From NCBI GenBank assembly GCA_013350335.1, contig CM023541.1:66195999-66259998 (forward strand): a stretch of DNA of 64,000 nt. Reading direction: 5' to 3'. Made by a program: the position numbers and the translations under genes. Positions 33,911 to 44,413 of the stretch are shown here, piece by piece. The notes under the pieces are model-generated. The model was not told the DNA's origin. It saw nothing but the letters and a program-made list of their open reading frames with translations, and did not search any database. Source of the stretch: Chimonanthus salicifolius (taxonomy: Eukaryota; Streptophyta; Magnoliopsida; Laurales; Calycanthaceae). Each line of letters opens with the position of its first letter. The stretch's first letter is position 1.

Positions 33911-36319
33911 AACCCTTAACTGGCCAACCTTACGTGCGCATGGACTAAATCCATGAATACGGTTCACACGTACTAATACATATACAAGCGGAATATAACA
34001 TAAAGTATGGATTATAATAGAACCTAACTCTATTCCATTTTAATTAACAAAGTACTTCGTCACTTAACCAAATTACCTTAAATTAAATATCCAAAATAAA
34101 CCATTCAAACCATAGCAAAATCATCATGTTATTACATGCCGCGTTCTAGCTACTCAAATTACAAGTCCATGAGTAACTTAAATAAAATAACATTAAACAT
34201 ATCGAAGCTCCTATGCTTGGCTCCGTTCATGATCATCATTTCTTTCATTTCCTGTGTCATTCATTAGGGTAGAAGTAGGGCGTTAGACCAACGTGCCCAG
34301 TAGGAATTCTAAGTAAGGCTAACACATGGGTTAGTACCAAAAATCATATGAATAACATAATACCAAAACCATATAAAAACAATGCCATGTCATGATGTCA
34401 AATGCAATGAGTTCCACCCATCAAAAATACCTTGATGTCATATTTGTAAAATAACTTATAAGTATTAAAATAGTGCATGATGTTCATATCATAATCATGG
34501 TAGCATATGTGTCATGTCATGGGTGTCAATGCCAACTGATCTCTCACCCAATTTCCATATCCAATCACATCATAAATCAATATCAATGGTTTCCTTGATA
34601 AATCGCCATATGAAGGTTTTACTTGGCCAATTACGTCTGCATTGTTTTGTTGCGGCACCAGAAGGTCATTGTATACCCATCCACAAATTAATCGGGATTA
34701 CCGATGAATGTGGACTCCTCCCTCAGCGTAGGGTTTCGGGACCTTCCCAAGAGCTTTTTGGCCCAAATTACGCCTTACCTATTTCTATCAACCCGGACAA
34801 GGCCAAATCTAAACAATTCTCATAGCTTCATACAAGCTAGAATCAAGCCCAAGTCATGTCCGGACCACTCAAAACTTGGCTTGCTAGTCATATGTATTCC
34901 TCCCATGCCATGCACGAGGTAGAATGTCACTTTATTTCAAAATACATAATATCATTGAAAATCAGTTCATTAAACATATACAATTTGTTTAACCAAAGTA
35001 ATCATCATATTTAAAGTAAAAACCAGTATCATAACATATTCATTGTCTCCTCAATAAGGTAGGAATCCTACCAATATCAGTACACTATCATTGTTGTCTT
35101 GTGAAGATAATGTTAACGATCGCATGAAACGAATCACAACCCCTTTTCGAAGCTCTTTACCTTAACAAATTCAATCACATATATTAATTTGATTTTTTCC
35201 ATTAAAATTTCATTACTCCTTACACCCTACAAGATAGACAGAGGCATCTGAAAGATCATCCAAAAATCAAACTTTTCAATTCAGTCAACTGAATCACACC
35301 TAGATACCATCTGTTATCTTACCCGTAAACTTTCAGTCGGCTGAAAGCACAACTATGTATTGTATCAACTTGACCCGTAGACTTTCAGTCGGCTGACTTT
35401 GGGTCAAATCCTATGTGTTCTCGATCAATACACATTCAGTCGGCTGAATCACAGATTCAGTCGGGTGACTTTGGATCAGATCATTTGTGTGTTCGGCCAG
35501 TATAAATTCAATGACTGAAGATACCTTATTTCTGTCTCCTGCTTTTATTTTTAATCTGTTTTTTCTTCCTTAATCCTTTTTCTTTCTTTCTTTGCTCTTC
35601 TAAGTCTCCAAGTATAGAGGTAGAGGTGGGAGAGAGAGAGTAGAGGAGAGGAGGAAAACGCTTGTGTGCAAGAGGAGGAGTCGGCCATGGGATGTGAGCA
35701 ACCCCTTTGGTTTGTGTTTTTATGTAACCACCTTAGACTCTTCACTTTCCCTCATTATGGTTTGTCTAACCAATGTGTCCCTTGGCTTAACCAAGGAGAC
35801 CCTTGGCTTAAACCAAAGAGACCTTTGGTTTCATGCCTATTGAGATGAAAACCTTTCATCTTCCCAACTCAACAACACCCTAACTCGATTGAACTCATTG
35901 GTGGTTGACCAAGTCAACCATGACGTAGCCGGCCATGCATGTGGTGGTCACCACATGGCACTTGGGTCCCATCTTGGCCATGTCATTTGATGATGTGGCA
36001 CCTTGCTTAATTGGCTTCCATGTGATGACATGCATGCCACATGGCAATGCCACATCACTCACATGCCACCTCACTTGATGAGGTGGATTTTAATACATTA
36101 AATACATTGATTATCCAGTTCAAATAATTTAATTAAGCTTACCCAATTACTTCAAAATCAAGCTTACCCATGATCCATTGGGTCTTAATTGGGTAATTGA
36201 CCCATTTCCTTGCCAATCTAATGTCCATTTCAACCATTTAATCTCAATTTTATTTAATTCGCAATTCAAATGGATCAATCCAATATATTTATAATCTAAA
36301 GAAAATCCGGGGTGTTACA
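33911..36319 (-). mobile_element. Element E, truncated LTR
   Basis: Starts inside an LTR at CCCTTAACTGGCCAACC (found some 110 bases inside the LTRs of A, B, G and K) and ends GGGGTGTTACA at 36319. It includes GGGCGTTAGACCAACGTGCCC (about 34280), GGTAGGAATCCTACC (35059-35073) and a terminal part like the other LTRs. The middle differs: instead of the GGTTCGGCC array it carries TTCAGTCGGCTGAA palindromes. It most resembles G around 34480-34920. E sits next to internal sequence of F, not next to a PBS. Confidence 0.82.
35280..35470. repeat. TTCAGTCGGCTGAA palindrome array in LTR E
   Basis: Five copies at 35280-35293, 35331-35347, 35383-35400, 35434-35449 and 35455-35470. Three have full TTCAG...CTGAA arms; the others have one changed arm (GTGAC or CTGAC). 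Confidence 0.82.
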
Positions 36320-37658
36320 ATACAAGTGAAGACTTAACCTAGCGAGCTTTAGAGCCATTCTTTTCTTCTGAGGGTTATAAGTCTATTCCATTTTCTTTGG
36401 TAGCACAATTAAGTTGTTGTTGATCTCATTATTCTTCATCTTGGTCATATGACCGAGAACGACATCATAATTCAGTTAGCATGCCAGAATTTTTTCCAAA
36501 TTTATGTGAAACAACGAAATCATTTTATGAAGTTAAAAATTTGATATAGGACATTTTTTTTATCGTTTGAGCCTAAAAATCCCACCTATTTTTTGTCATT
36601 TATTTTGATAGTTCCCAAGTTGAGCATTTAAAGTAGCCTATTTTTTTGATCAGCCATGTTTACTATACCCAACTCCAGTTCAGGAGTATGAGCCAATTGA
36701 AAATATCCATGGACTATTCTTAGAAATGGTTAGAGATGAAAATTTGGGATGGTACTTTAAAAACAAGGGCACAAGAAAAGAAAAGAAGAAAATAACATCT
36801 AAGAAAAGGAACATCCAGATACCAAAGACGGATGTGAAAAAAAAAACATAACACTTTGAAAAGTGTTGAAAGAAAAAATAGACGAAAAATATCCCATTCA
36901 AACATCTTGAAGACCTCTAACCTTTCTATTCAAAGCATTTATTAGAGCCTTCTATCCTTCTTTGATTTGACCCGATCCTAAGACACATTTTGTCCTAATA
37001 GGAAGTTCAATTGATCTTAGGTCTAAAAAAAGTATTTCATGTGGAGAGTAAAGGAGGAAAATGATAGTATTTGACTCAACGTTCTCCGGAAAGTGGCACC
37101 TATTCATGAGACCATTCATTTTCTTTGATAGAGCCGTCTTTCATCATACATATGTGAGATACTTTGATTTTGAACACATAAATTTTGCTCATATATAACT
37201 TGAGAGAAAATAACCCAAATCTCCGAGTGTTAATTATCCGAGAGATGTATCCAGTGAGATTTGTACTCAAAGTGCATTTTCCAATGGTGTGAACAAAACT
37301 TGGGTCTACTTGTAAAAAGATGTCTATCTTAATATTGGCTAAAGACACACTACACTCCAAGTATAAGCCTTGTAAAATAAAATTTAGAGTTATATGATGT
37401 TTAGACCCCTTATCTATGTATTTTTATTAAAGATGTTGATATTTGTGGGTATTATCATTGAAAGCCCTCACAAGACTACAACTCGTCCACTAGTGGTGAG
37501 CTAGCGGTTTAAAGGCTTGTTGCATAGGCTAAATTCAATCGAGAGTACCAGCGAAAGTGGTGTAGTTTAAGTCTCGATTAGGTTAGTTTAGGATTTGTGT
37601 GCTTTCATTTGTTTTTAATCTTTTTAGGAAGTTTTGCTCTATGACTAGCAAAATCTGA
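36320..37658 (+). mobile_element. Element F, 3' internal region without recognisable genes
   Basis: AT-rich sequence up to a G-rich polypurine tract. I see no pol domains. Frames such as 36680-36901 and 37100-37360 (minus) lack motifs and look like chance. The last 220 bp (CTAGCGGTTTAAAGGCTTG, GAGAGTACCAGCGAAAGTGG, ACTAGCAAAATCTGAGTTGG) resemble the 3' untranslated part of plant Tat/Athila-type elements as I recall them. It could belong to a non-autonomous element. Confidence 0.5.
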
Positions 37659-37668
37659 GTTGGGGGTA
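37659..37668 (+). other. Polypurine tract of element F
   Basis: GTTGGGGGTA right before the TCTCTTGAGCACA LTR start. The G-rich form after GAGTT is typical of Tat/Athila-type elements and unlike the AAAAAGAGGG of the chromoviruses here. Confidence 0.65.
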
Positions 37669-37670
37669 TC

Positions 37671-39557
37671 TCTTGAGCACAGAAACATTACATTTTTACC
37701 CCTGATTATTGGAGGAGTTAGCCTTGATTTTTTATATACCACATGCGTTTAATGTCATTTTCTAGTTTTGTAATAAAAATGGACAGTTCAGGAAAATATT
37801 CATAAAACAGTGGATAATTACAAGTTTGGTGCTTAATTCGGAAGACCTAGAATTATTATGATTAATTTCACTCTACTTTTAAGATTTTCATGTAAATTGC
37901 TTAGTCTAGATCCAGTTATGAGAGTCTAGATTAAATCAATATTTTAGATTTTAAAGTGGTAAAGTTAATTATTTAATTATGGAAGAGAAAACATGCAAAT
38001 CAAGAGGCAAAAGCTGAAATTAATGATTAATGGGCTAGAGATCCACTTCATTTAGGAGAATCTAAGCTACATAGGCTATCATTGGGCCAGGCCACAGGTA
38101 GTCCATGCACATATCAAAGATGGACCAAGCCAATGTGCAGTCCAAAGTCGAACAAAGGCACAAGTTGTCAAGCTCAAGTCCAAGGTCCCTGAACGCCCAT
38201 GTGCTCATTTATAAATCCAAAACCCAAGTCCACTTCCCAGTCACACGTCCAAACCTTTTCCATTTCCTTGTCAATCCACACCATCCAATCTCCATCTTAA
38301 ATCGTGACCATTCATCTCATGCATTAAAATGAGGTCAAACTTAGAGTCACCTATCAAATCCAACCCATACATTCACAACATTAGATCAACCTTAGGATCA
38401 TGACTATCCATCTAGATCGTCCATCACTCATTAAAGACATCAGATTTAGGACATTTAACCACAACCATTCATCCATTAAACCCTAGATCTAGTGCCAAAC
38501 CCTATAATATAGGACACCATGCGCATATCCATTGCATCACACGAAAATCTCAAACTCCACAAGCCTCCATGCACATGCAATCCCTAAGTTTCCTCTCCCA
38601 TCCATCCACCTCATGTACACATCACCTAAGATCCTATCTTTTCTCCCAATCCAATCCAATCACAATCCACACGATTTTCTCACTAAAAAATCTCCATGTA
38701 CTTAGACAAAAACTCATCTAGATACACTCCTAAAATCCCTAAACACCTCATCATCCAAATCTTGCACAACTCACACGATTTTTGCACAATCCATTTACCT
38801 CATTCGTATATCATTAGGGCAACCCTCCACATCATCTTCTCATCATCCAACCATTCATGCATCTCATCTCTTAATCCCATCCATTCATTTTGCATTACAT
38901 AAACCCTAAAACTACATGGCCAAATTCGGAAATCCCATATCCAATTCCTATTTTCTCTCATTCCATGCTTAGCCACGAGGCTAGTTTGATCCCAAGTCAC
39001 TCCATTCGATCCTACCCTATCTTTTATCCTAAAAATTCCAATTTTTTCTCTCATCCCTTGCTAAACCACCAAGCCAACCTAAGTCCCAAGCAACCGAAAT
39101 TTGTGTGTGCCCTATAAACCTCAACTTTCTCACTTCAAATCTCAGCCATTCACCTTTAAGAAAGACCCAATCTTAGCCCTCTATTCATAACTTAAACCAG
39201 ATTAAATCCGAGCCATCCATTTATCCTTGGAGCCTATAAATAATGCACTACAGACAACATGGAATTCAAATTTGACCAGGAGCTCAACAGGACCAGAGAC
39301 TGGAGAGAAAAGACAAGAAGACAGAAGCCCACAAGATTTTACAAGTGAGAGTTGTAAACTTCTTTTTTGTTTTCTTGTACTTAATTTTATTTATGCCTTT
39401 ACTGAACTCTTCCATGAAATAAATATAAGACGTTCCTTTAGAACCCTGAAACATCCAATTTTCAAGTCTTTTTTTTTGATTGATTAGAATTGATTTTAAA
39501 GTTTGTATTCTTCATTTAATTAATTGGACGTGAAATAGCTAGTACTTAGGTTGTAAG
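37671..39557 (+). mobile_element. Element F, 3' LTR, interrupted by element G
   Basis: Begins at TCTTGAGCACAG after the polypurine tract. Homologous to M (plus) and L (minus). It has a TATAAATA box at 39235-39242 followed by a GA-rich leader (39290-39350) and T-rich sequence, as in M. It breaks off at 39557 where LTR G starts, so the remaining LTR end should lie beyond the right edge. The many ORFs between 38105 and 39117 have no domains. Confidence 0.7.
39235..39242 (+). promoter_or_regulatory. TATA box in LTR F
   Basis: TATAAATA in GCCTATAAATAATGC, in the same context as 24229 in M. Probable LTR promoter. Confidence 0.55.
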
Positions 39558-40815
39558 TGTAACGCCTCGCCCTTTTTCACTCGCGACAAATTAGAGTATA
39601 TATTTTTTTATAAAGAGTGAGAGAGAGCGGGGAAACGTCACGACGTGAGCTAAGTCCGAGTTTCCAAAACCCGACCCTTAACTAGCCATCTTTACGTGTG
39701 CGTGGATTAAGTCCACTAAAACATTTCACACGCTCTAAGAATTCTTGCGGAATTACCATATGAATAAAAATTTCATTCATATACATGTCATCATTATTAA
39801 GCAAGGAAACTAATCGCCATATAATTAATTGAAACTTAAATTAATATCAAATCATAACAAAATAATTTTAAGTTATTACAATCCCAAAAATATCAGTTCT
39901 CTCAATACATCATTCCAAAATCAAGCTAAGTAATATAAGAGTAAATCTGCCTAAGCTCATATGCTTAGCTCCCATCATGCCCCATGTCCTTGTCATTTCT
40001 TGTTCCATCATCTATAGGGTAGAAGTAGGGCATTAGTCAACGCGCCCAGTAGGAATTCCGAATAAGGTTATCTACACATAGGATCAATTCAAATCAAGAT
40101 AAGTACATCATTTCAAAACTGTAAAATATCTCATAGAACTAAAACAACACATGATACTCATATCAAAATCATGCTAATGTATGTGTCATGTCATGGGTGT
40201 CATATGCCAATGATCTCTCACCCAATTTCCATATCCAATCACAACACAAATCATATCAATAGTTTCCTTGATGAATAAAGTCATATCAAGGTGTTCCCTT
40301 GGCCATTTACGCTCGCAGTGCTTTGTGACGGCACCACCAGGTTATTGTTATACCTCTCCACATATGTTAATTGGAATTGCCGATGGAGTGTGGACTCCTC
40401 CTTTTGCGCAGGGTTTCGGGACTGTTTACCCAGGAGCTCTTTGGCCCAGATTACGTCGTACCCATTTCTAGCAATCACGGACAAGGCCAATATATCAATA
40501 GTTCACATAGCTTCATACAAGCTAGTCTCAAGCCCCAAGTCATGTCTGGACAGCTCAGAACTTACCTTGTTGTCCCATGTACTCCCTCCCATGACAAGCA
40601 TGAAATCATGAATGCAAAATGCCATTTCATATCAAATTACATAACATTATTGAAATTCTGTTCATAAAACATAACCACATGTTTAACCAAAGTTAATCAT
40701 CATATTTAAGATAAAAACCAGTAATATATATATATATATAATCTACAGTGTCTCAATAAGGTAGGAATCCTACCAACGTCCGATTTATTGTCCTTTCCTT
40801 ATTTCGCACGAACAA
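39558..40815 (-). mobile_element. Element G, LTR left part, interrupted by element H
   Basis: TGTAACGCCTCGCCC at 39558 begins a minus-strand LTR. It has CTTAACTAGCCATC (about 39675), GGGCATTAGTCAACGCGCCC (about 40029), an E-like segment (40180-40620) and GGTAGGAATCCTACC (40760-40774), and stops at 40815 where LTR H begins. The left flank is LTR F and not a PBS, so G is a solo LTR or the 3' LTR of a minus element. A (TA)n repeat lies at about 40722-40740. Confidence 0.83.
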
Positions 40816-41232
40816 TGTAACACCCCAGATTTTCAAGTTATATATGTTTATGGAAATTGCCCATTTAATTTGTGAATTAATGGATATGGACCTTAGATGG
40901 GTAAGTCTTGGGTCAATTGCCCAATTAAGACCCAACGGATGATGGATATGGTTCAATTGAATTAAATGGGTGAGATTTATTTAATTGGGTAAAAAATTGT
41001 CAATTGGGTCAAATGCCCAATTGGGATCCATTGGGTTGTGGTTGACTTGGTTGACCACCAAGTGAGTTCAAGCTTAATTAAATTGGGGCTGAATTAGTTT
41101 GGAAATGGAATCAAATAATTGAGTTAATTTTAAGGGAGTTAAGTGAGTTGAGTGGAAGTTAATGAGACTTTGAAGCTTAAGTGAGTGGAGTGGGAAGGTG
41201 GAGAGATGCATTCCACCAAGACCAACTCAAGG

Positions 41233-41640
41233 CTACACATTGGAGACCTGGGAGTTTCATCTCATGGGATGAAACTCCAAAATGGATCATTAATGGGAGG
41301 TGGATGGTTTTGTTGTTGTTACACAATCCAAGTCAAGGCTACACCGTTGGAGACATGGGAGTTTCATCTCATGGGATGAAACTCCAAAATGGATCATTAA
41401 TGGGAGGTGTACGGTTTTGTTGTTGTTACACAATCCCAGTCAAGGCTACACCGTTGGAGACATGGGAGTTTCATCTCATGGATGAAACTCGAAAATGGAT
41501 CATTAATGGGAGGTGGACGGTTTTGGTGTTGTTACACAATCCAAGTCAAGCCTACACCGTTGGAGACATGGGAGCTTCATCTCATGGATGAAACCTCCAA
41601 AATGGATCATTAAGGAGGGAGGTGAGGAGCCATGGGAGTT
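41233..41640 (+). repeat. Tandem array of ~106-bp units with GTTTCATC/GATGAAAC dyads
   Basis: Unit starts at about 41233, 41339, 41446 and 41552 (CTACACCGTTGGAGACATGG). Each contains the inverted repeat GTTTCATC...GATGAAAC and AATGGATCATTAATGGGAGG. Overlapping ORFs in all three frames (41181-41776) arise because the unit is free of stops in several frames; I do not think they are genes. D and I have looser versions. Confidence 0.88.
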
Positions 41641-41953
41641 ACAAAGGGGTGTCACCAAAGGACACCACGTTGGCCGAATTTCATTAAACAAGAAAAGACT
41701 AAGGGGTTGCATCTTAGACTCTCTCTCTCTCAAGCTCTCACTCAAGGCCGATTCCCTCTCAAGACAAAGGACTTAAGAGTTTTATCTCAAATTTTCTCTT
41801 TCTCCCTCTCTCAAACCTATACCTCTTGGCCGAACCATTCATAGAGATTTTATCAAGATCAACCTCGGCCAAGGATCAAGAAGGAAGGAAGAAGAAGCAA
41901 AGGAAGGAAAAGAGCAACAAGGAGTGAAATAAACTGGAGGAGTCACGGAATCG

Positions 41954-41959
41954 GTAAGT
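41954..41959 (+). promoter_or_regulatory. Donor-like GTAAGT in LTR H
   Basis: GGAATCGGTAAGTGCTCG, after GGAGGAGTCACGG and before the hairpin array. It is a perfect plant 5' splice-site core. Use is inferred. Confidence 0.42.
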
Positions 41960-42000
41960 GCTCGATAAGATTGCATAAATAAGAAAATATGGTCAAGGAC

Positions 42001-43103
42001 ATGGTTCGGCCATTGCATGGCCGAACCCTAATTTTTATTATGGCTATGATTCTATGCATGAACCATGTATGAAATGGTGGATGATCAAGGATCATGGTTT
42101 GGCCCTTGCATGGCCAAACCCTAAATTGTATATACAAGAACCATCAAGGGATATGAACATGGCTACATGATTTTCAAGAGGAAGTGATGAACCATAGGGT
42201 TCGGCCATGTTGTATGGCCGAACCCCATGGAGGGACATTAGTTATTTTTAATAGATTTGAAAGATGAAAATCATAGATCTATGTTTATGATTTTAAAAGG
42301 TTTTAAAGGGTTTAAATGGATGTATGTATGAGAACCATCAAAGGATCAAACCATACATGTATGATTCTTTTTAAAAGAAAATGAGGAACCATAGGGTTCA
42401 GCCATGTTGTATGGCCGAACCCCATGAAGGGAGGTTATTGATTTTAAAAGGGTTTTTAAGCATGGAAACCATGGAGAAGTATTAATGGTTTTAAAAGGTG
42501 GTTTGACCATGGTAGGATGGAAACAAAGGACCATGGGTTCGGCCATATGTATGGCCGAACCCATGAACCATTTTAATGGGTCATTTATGGACCTATCATG
42601 TTTACTTGAATGATTATATTAGGACATGGAAGGATTTGATTATGGTTTTTATGTTGATGGATTATTTGTGCATAAGATGTTTAGTCATGAACCTATGTTT
42701 TTGGACCTAAACATAAGGAGATGGAAATAATGGCAAAGAAGTAAATATGGGTAAAAGGGAAAGATCATGGGTTCGGCCATGGTGTATGGCCGAACCCCAT
42801 GAGGAATGTTTTTGTGGACTTAAGTGGTTATTAATGTTAAATGATTAATCTATAAGTGATTAGATTAATGAAACAAAGATGGCATGATCTTGGATTTAAT
42901 TTAAAAGATCAAAGGATTGAAAAGAAGGGCACAAAACCAAGGGAGTGAGGTTCGGCCATGTTGTATGGCCGAACCCCACTAAGGAATATTTGTGGACTCA
43001 GGGTTTCTTAGATAATTGAACTTATGTGGATTGGTTAATAAATAAAAGAGGGACCCAAATTCAAGTGAATGAGGTTCGGCCATATTGTATAGTCGAACCC
43101 CAC
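42001..43103. repeat. Eight-copy GGTTCGGCC hairpin array in LTR H
   Basis: Copies at 42001-42028, 42094-42120, 42192-42230, 42389-42426, 42531-42565, 42766-42803, 42945-42979 and 43070-43103. The second has GGTTTGGCC with GGCCAAACC, i.e. matched changes in both arms. The outermost bases are usually CATAGG/CATGG. Confidence 0.92.
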
Positions 43104-43432
43104 AAAGATGTGTTTATGGACTTAGACATGATAGAACATGGATTTTGATTTATTGATATGTTATAAGGTAATGGGACCTCACAAGCAGTGTACGATCGTG
43201 AGCGGTTTTCGGAAGAAAATGAAAGGACACTTTAGTGGTCATTGGTAGGATTCTACCTCTTTGAAACCATGGGACAAGTAATATGATTTTTGTTCATGTT
43301 TTTGTTGAGTTATTTTGTATCAAATGTTATGTTTCAAATATGGAGGTTTTATGCTATGATTTATACTATTACATAGCATGTGGACATGTACATCTCATGC
43401 ATGGCATGGGAGGGATGGTTTGTAACCGGAGA

Positions 43433-43546
43433 CCACGCTCCGTCGGGGCGTCTGTAAGGCATCCGTGGGAAGACCTTGATGTGCATTATCCATCAAGAAG
43501 TAACCGGAGAACACACTCCGTCGGGGCGTCCGTAAGGCAACTGTGG
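43433..43546 (+). repeat. Two stem-loop modules in LTR H
   Basis: 43433-43468 has CCACG...CGTGG ends; 43511-43546 has CACA...TGTG ends. Both have the inner TCGG-GGCGT-CCG(T) hairpin. Confidence 0.82.
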
Positions 43547-43827
43547 GGATACCTTGATGAGGAGAATTCCATCAAGAGGATACATGTGTTTGTGATGGGT
43601 GAGACTCATTGCATAAGACACCATGGCATGGCATTGTTTTACATGGTTTTGTTATTATGTTATCTATATGATTTTGTACTAACCATGTGTTAACCCTATT
43701 TGAAATACATACTGGGCGCGTTGTCTAATGCCCTACTTCTACCCTAGTGGATGGCACAGGAAATGAAGGGAATGACAAATGTGATCGAAGCCAAGCATAG
43801 GAGCTTGGATGTGTTAGATTATATTTT

Positions 43828-44207
43828 GTTTAAGTTACTCATGGACTATGTAATTTGAGTAGCTAGCATTTGGGCATGTAATAACTTAGATATTTTGTTA
43901 TGGTTTGAATGATTTATTTTGGATATTTAAGTTAAGATAATTATGGTTAAGACTTGGACTACTTTGCTATAAAAAATGGAATAGAATTAGGATTCGATTA
44001 TAATTCTGTATTTATGTGTTTAAGTTACTCATGGACTATGTAATTTGAGTAGCTAGCATTTGGGCATGTAATAGCTTAGATATTTTGTTATGGTTTGAAT
44101 GATTTATTTTGGATATTTAAGTTAAGATAATTATGGTTAAGACTTGGACTACTTTGCTATAAAAAATGGAATAGAATTAGGATTCTATTATAATTTTGTA
44201 TTTATGT
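43828..44207 (+). repeat. 190-bp direct tandem duplication in LTR H
   Basis: GTTTAAGTTACTCATGGAC at 43828 recurs at 44018. The units differ at only a few sites (for example ATAACTTAG and ATAGCTTAG). I and D have a single copy, so the duplication is specific to H. Confidence 0.9.
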
Positions 44208-44413
44208 TTTATTCCGCAAGTTAACTTGAGTACGTGTGAACCGTTTTAGTGGACTTAGTCCTCGTACACGTATGGTTGGCCAATTAAGGGTCGGGCTTTA
44301 GAAGCTCGAACTTAGCTCGCGTCGTGGCGTCCTGCTCTCTCTCACTCTTATTTATAAAAAAAATATATATAGACTCTGATTTTCGGTGAGTGAAAAAGGG
44401 CGGGGCGTTACAG

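Larger units (their letters stand above)
40816..44412 (+). mobile_element. Element H, 5' LTR (3597 bp)
   Basis: TGTAACACCCCAG at 40816 to GCGTTACA at 44412, followed by a PBS. It shows the shared plan most clearly: a tandem ~106-bp array (41233-41640), CT-rich tracts (41715-41815), GTAAGT (41954-41959), eight hairpins (42001-43103), ACCTCACAAG...GATCGTGAG (43175-43205), GGTAGGATTCTACC (43244-43257), two stem-loop modules (43433-43546), GGGCGCGTTGTCTAATGCCC and a 190-bp direct duplication (43828-44207). Left flank AACAA is the expected target copy. Confidence 0.93.

Noticed and set aside
38105..39487. Several ORFs in LTR F
   Set aside because: No domains; low-complexity H, I and S-rich translation of AT-rich DNA; the region is explained as an LTR with a TATA box.
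41181..41776. Cluster of overlapping ORFs (up to 136 residues) in LTR H
   Set aside because: They come from the ~106-bp tandem repeat being open in several frames; no conserved product in D or I.
43433..43546. Tandem stem-loop modules taken as a CRISPR array
   Set aside because: Plant retrotransposon context, one to three imperfect copies, no spacer regularity and no cas genes.
43283..43693. 136-residue ORF in LTR H
   Set aside because: It covers the stem-loop modules and is broken in I, D and J, so it is not a conserved protein.
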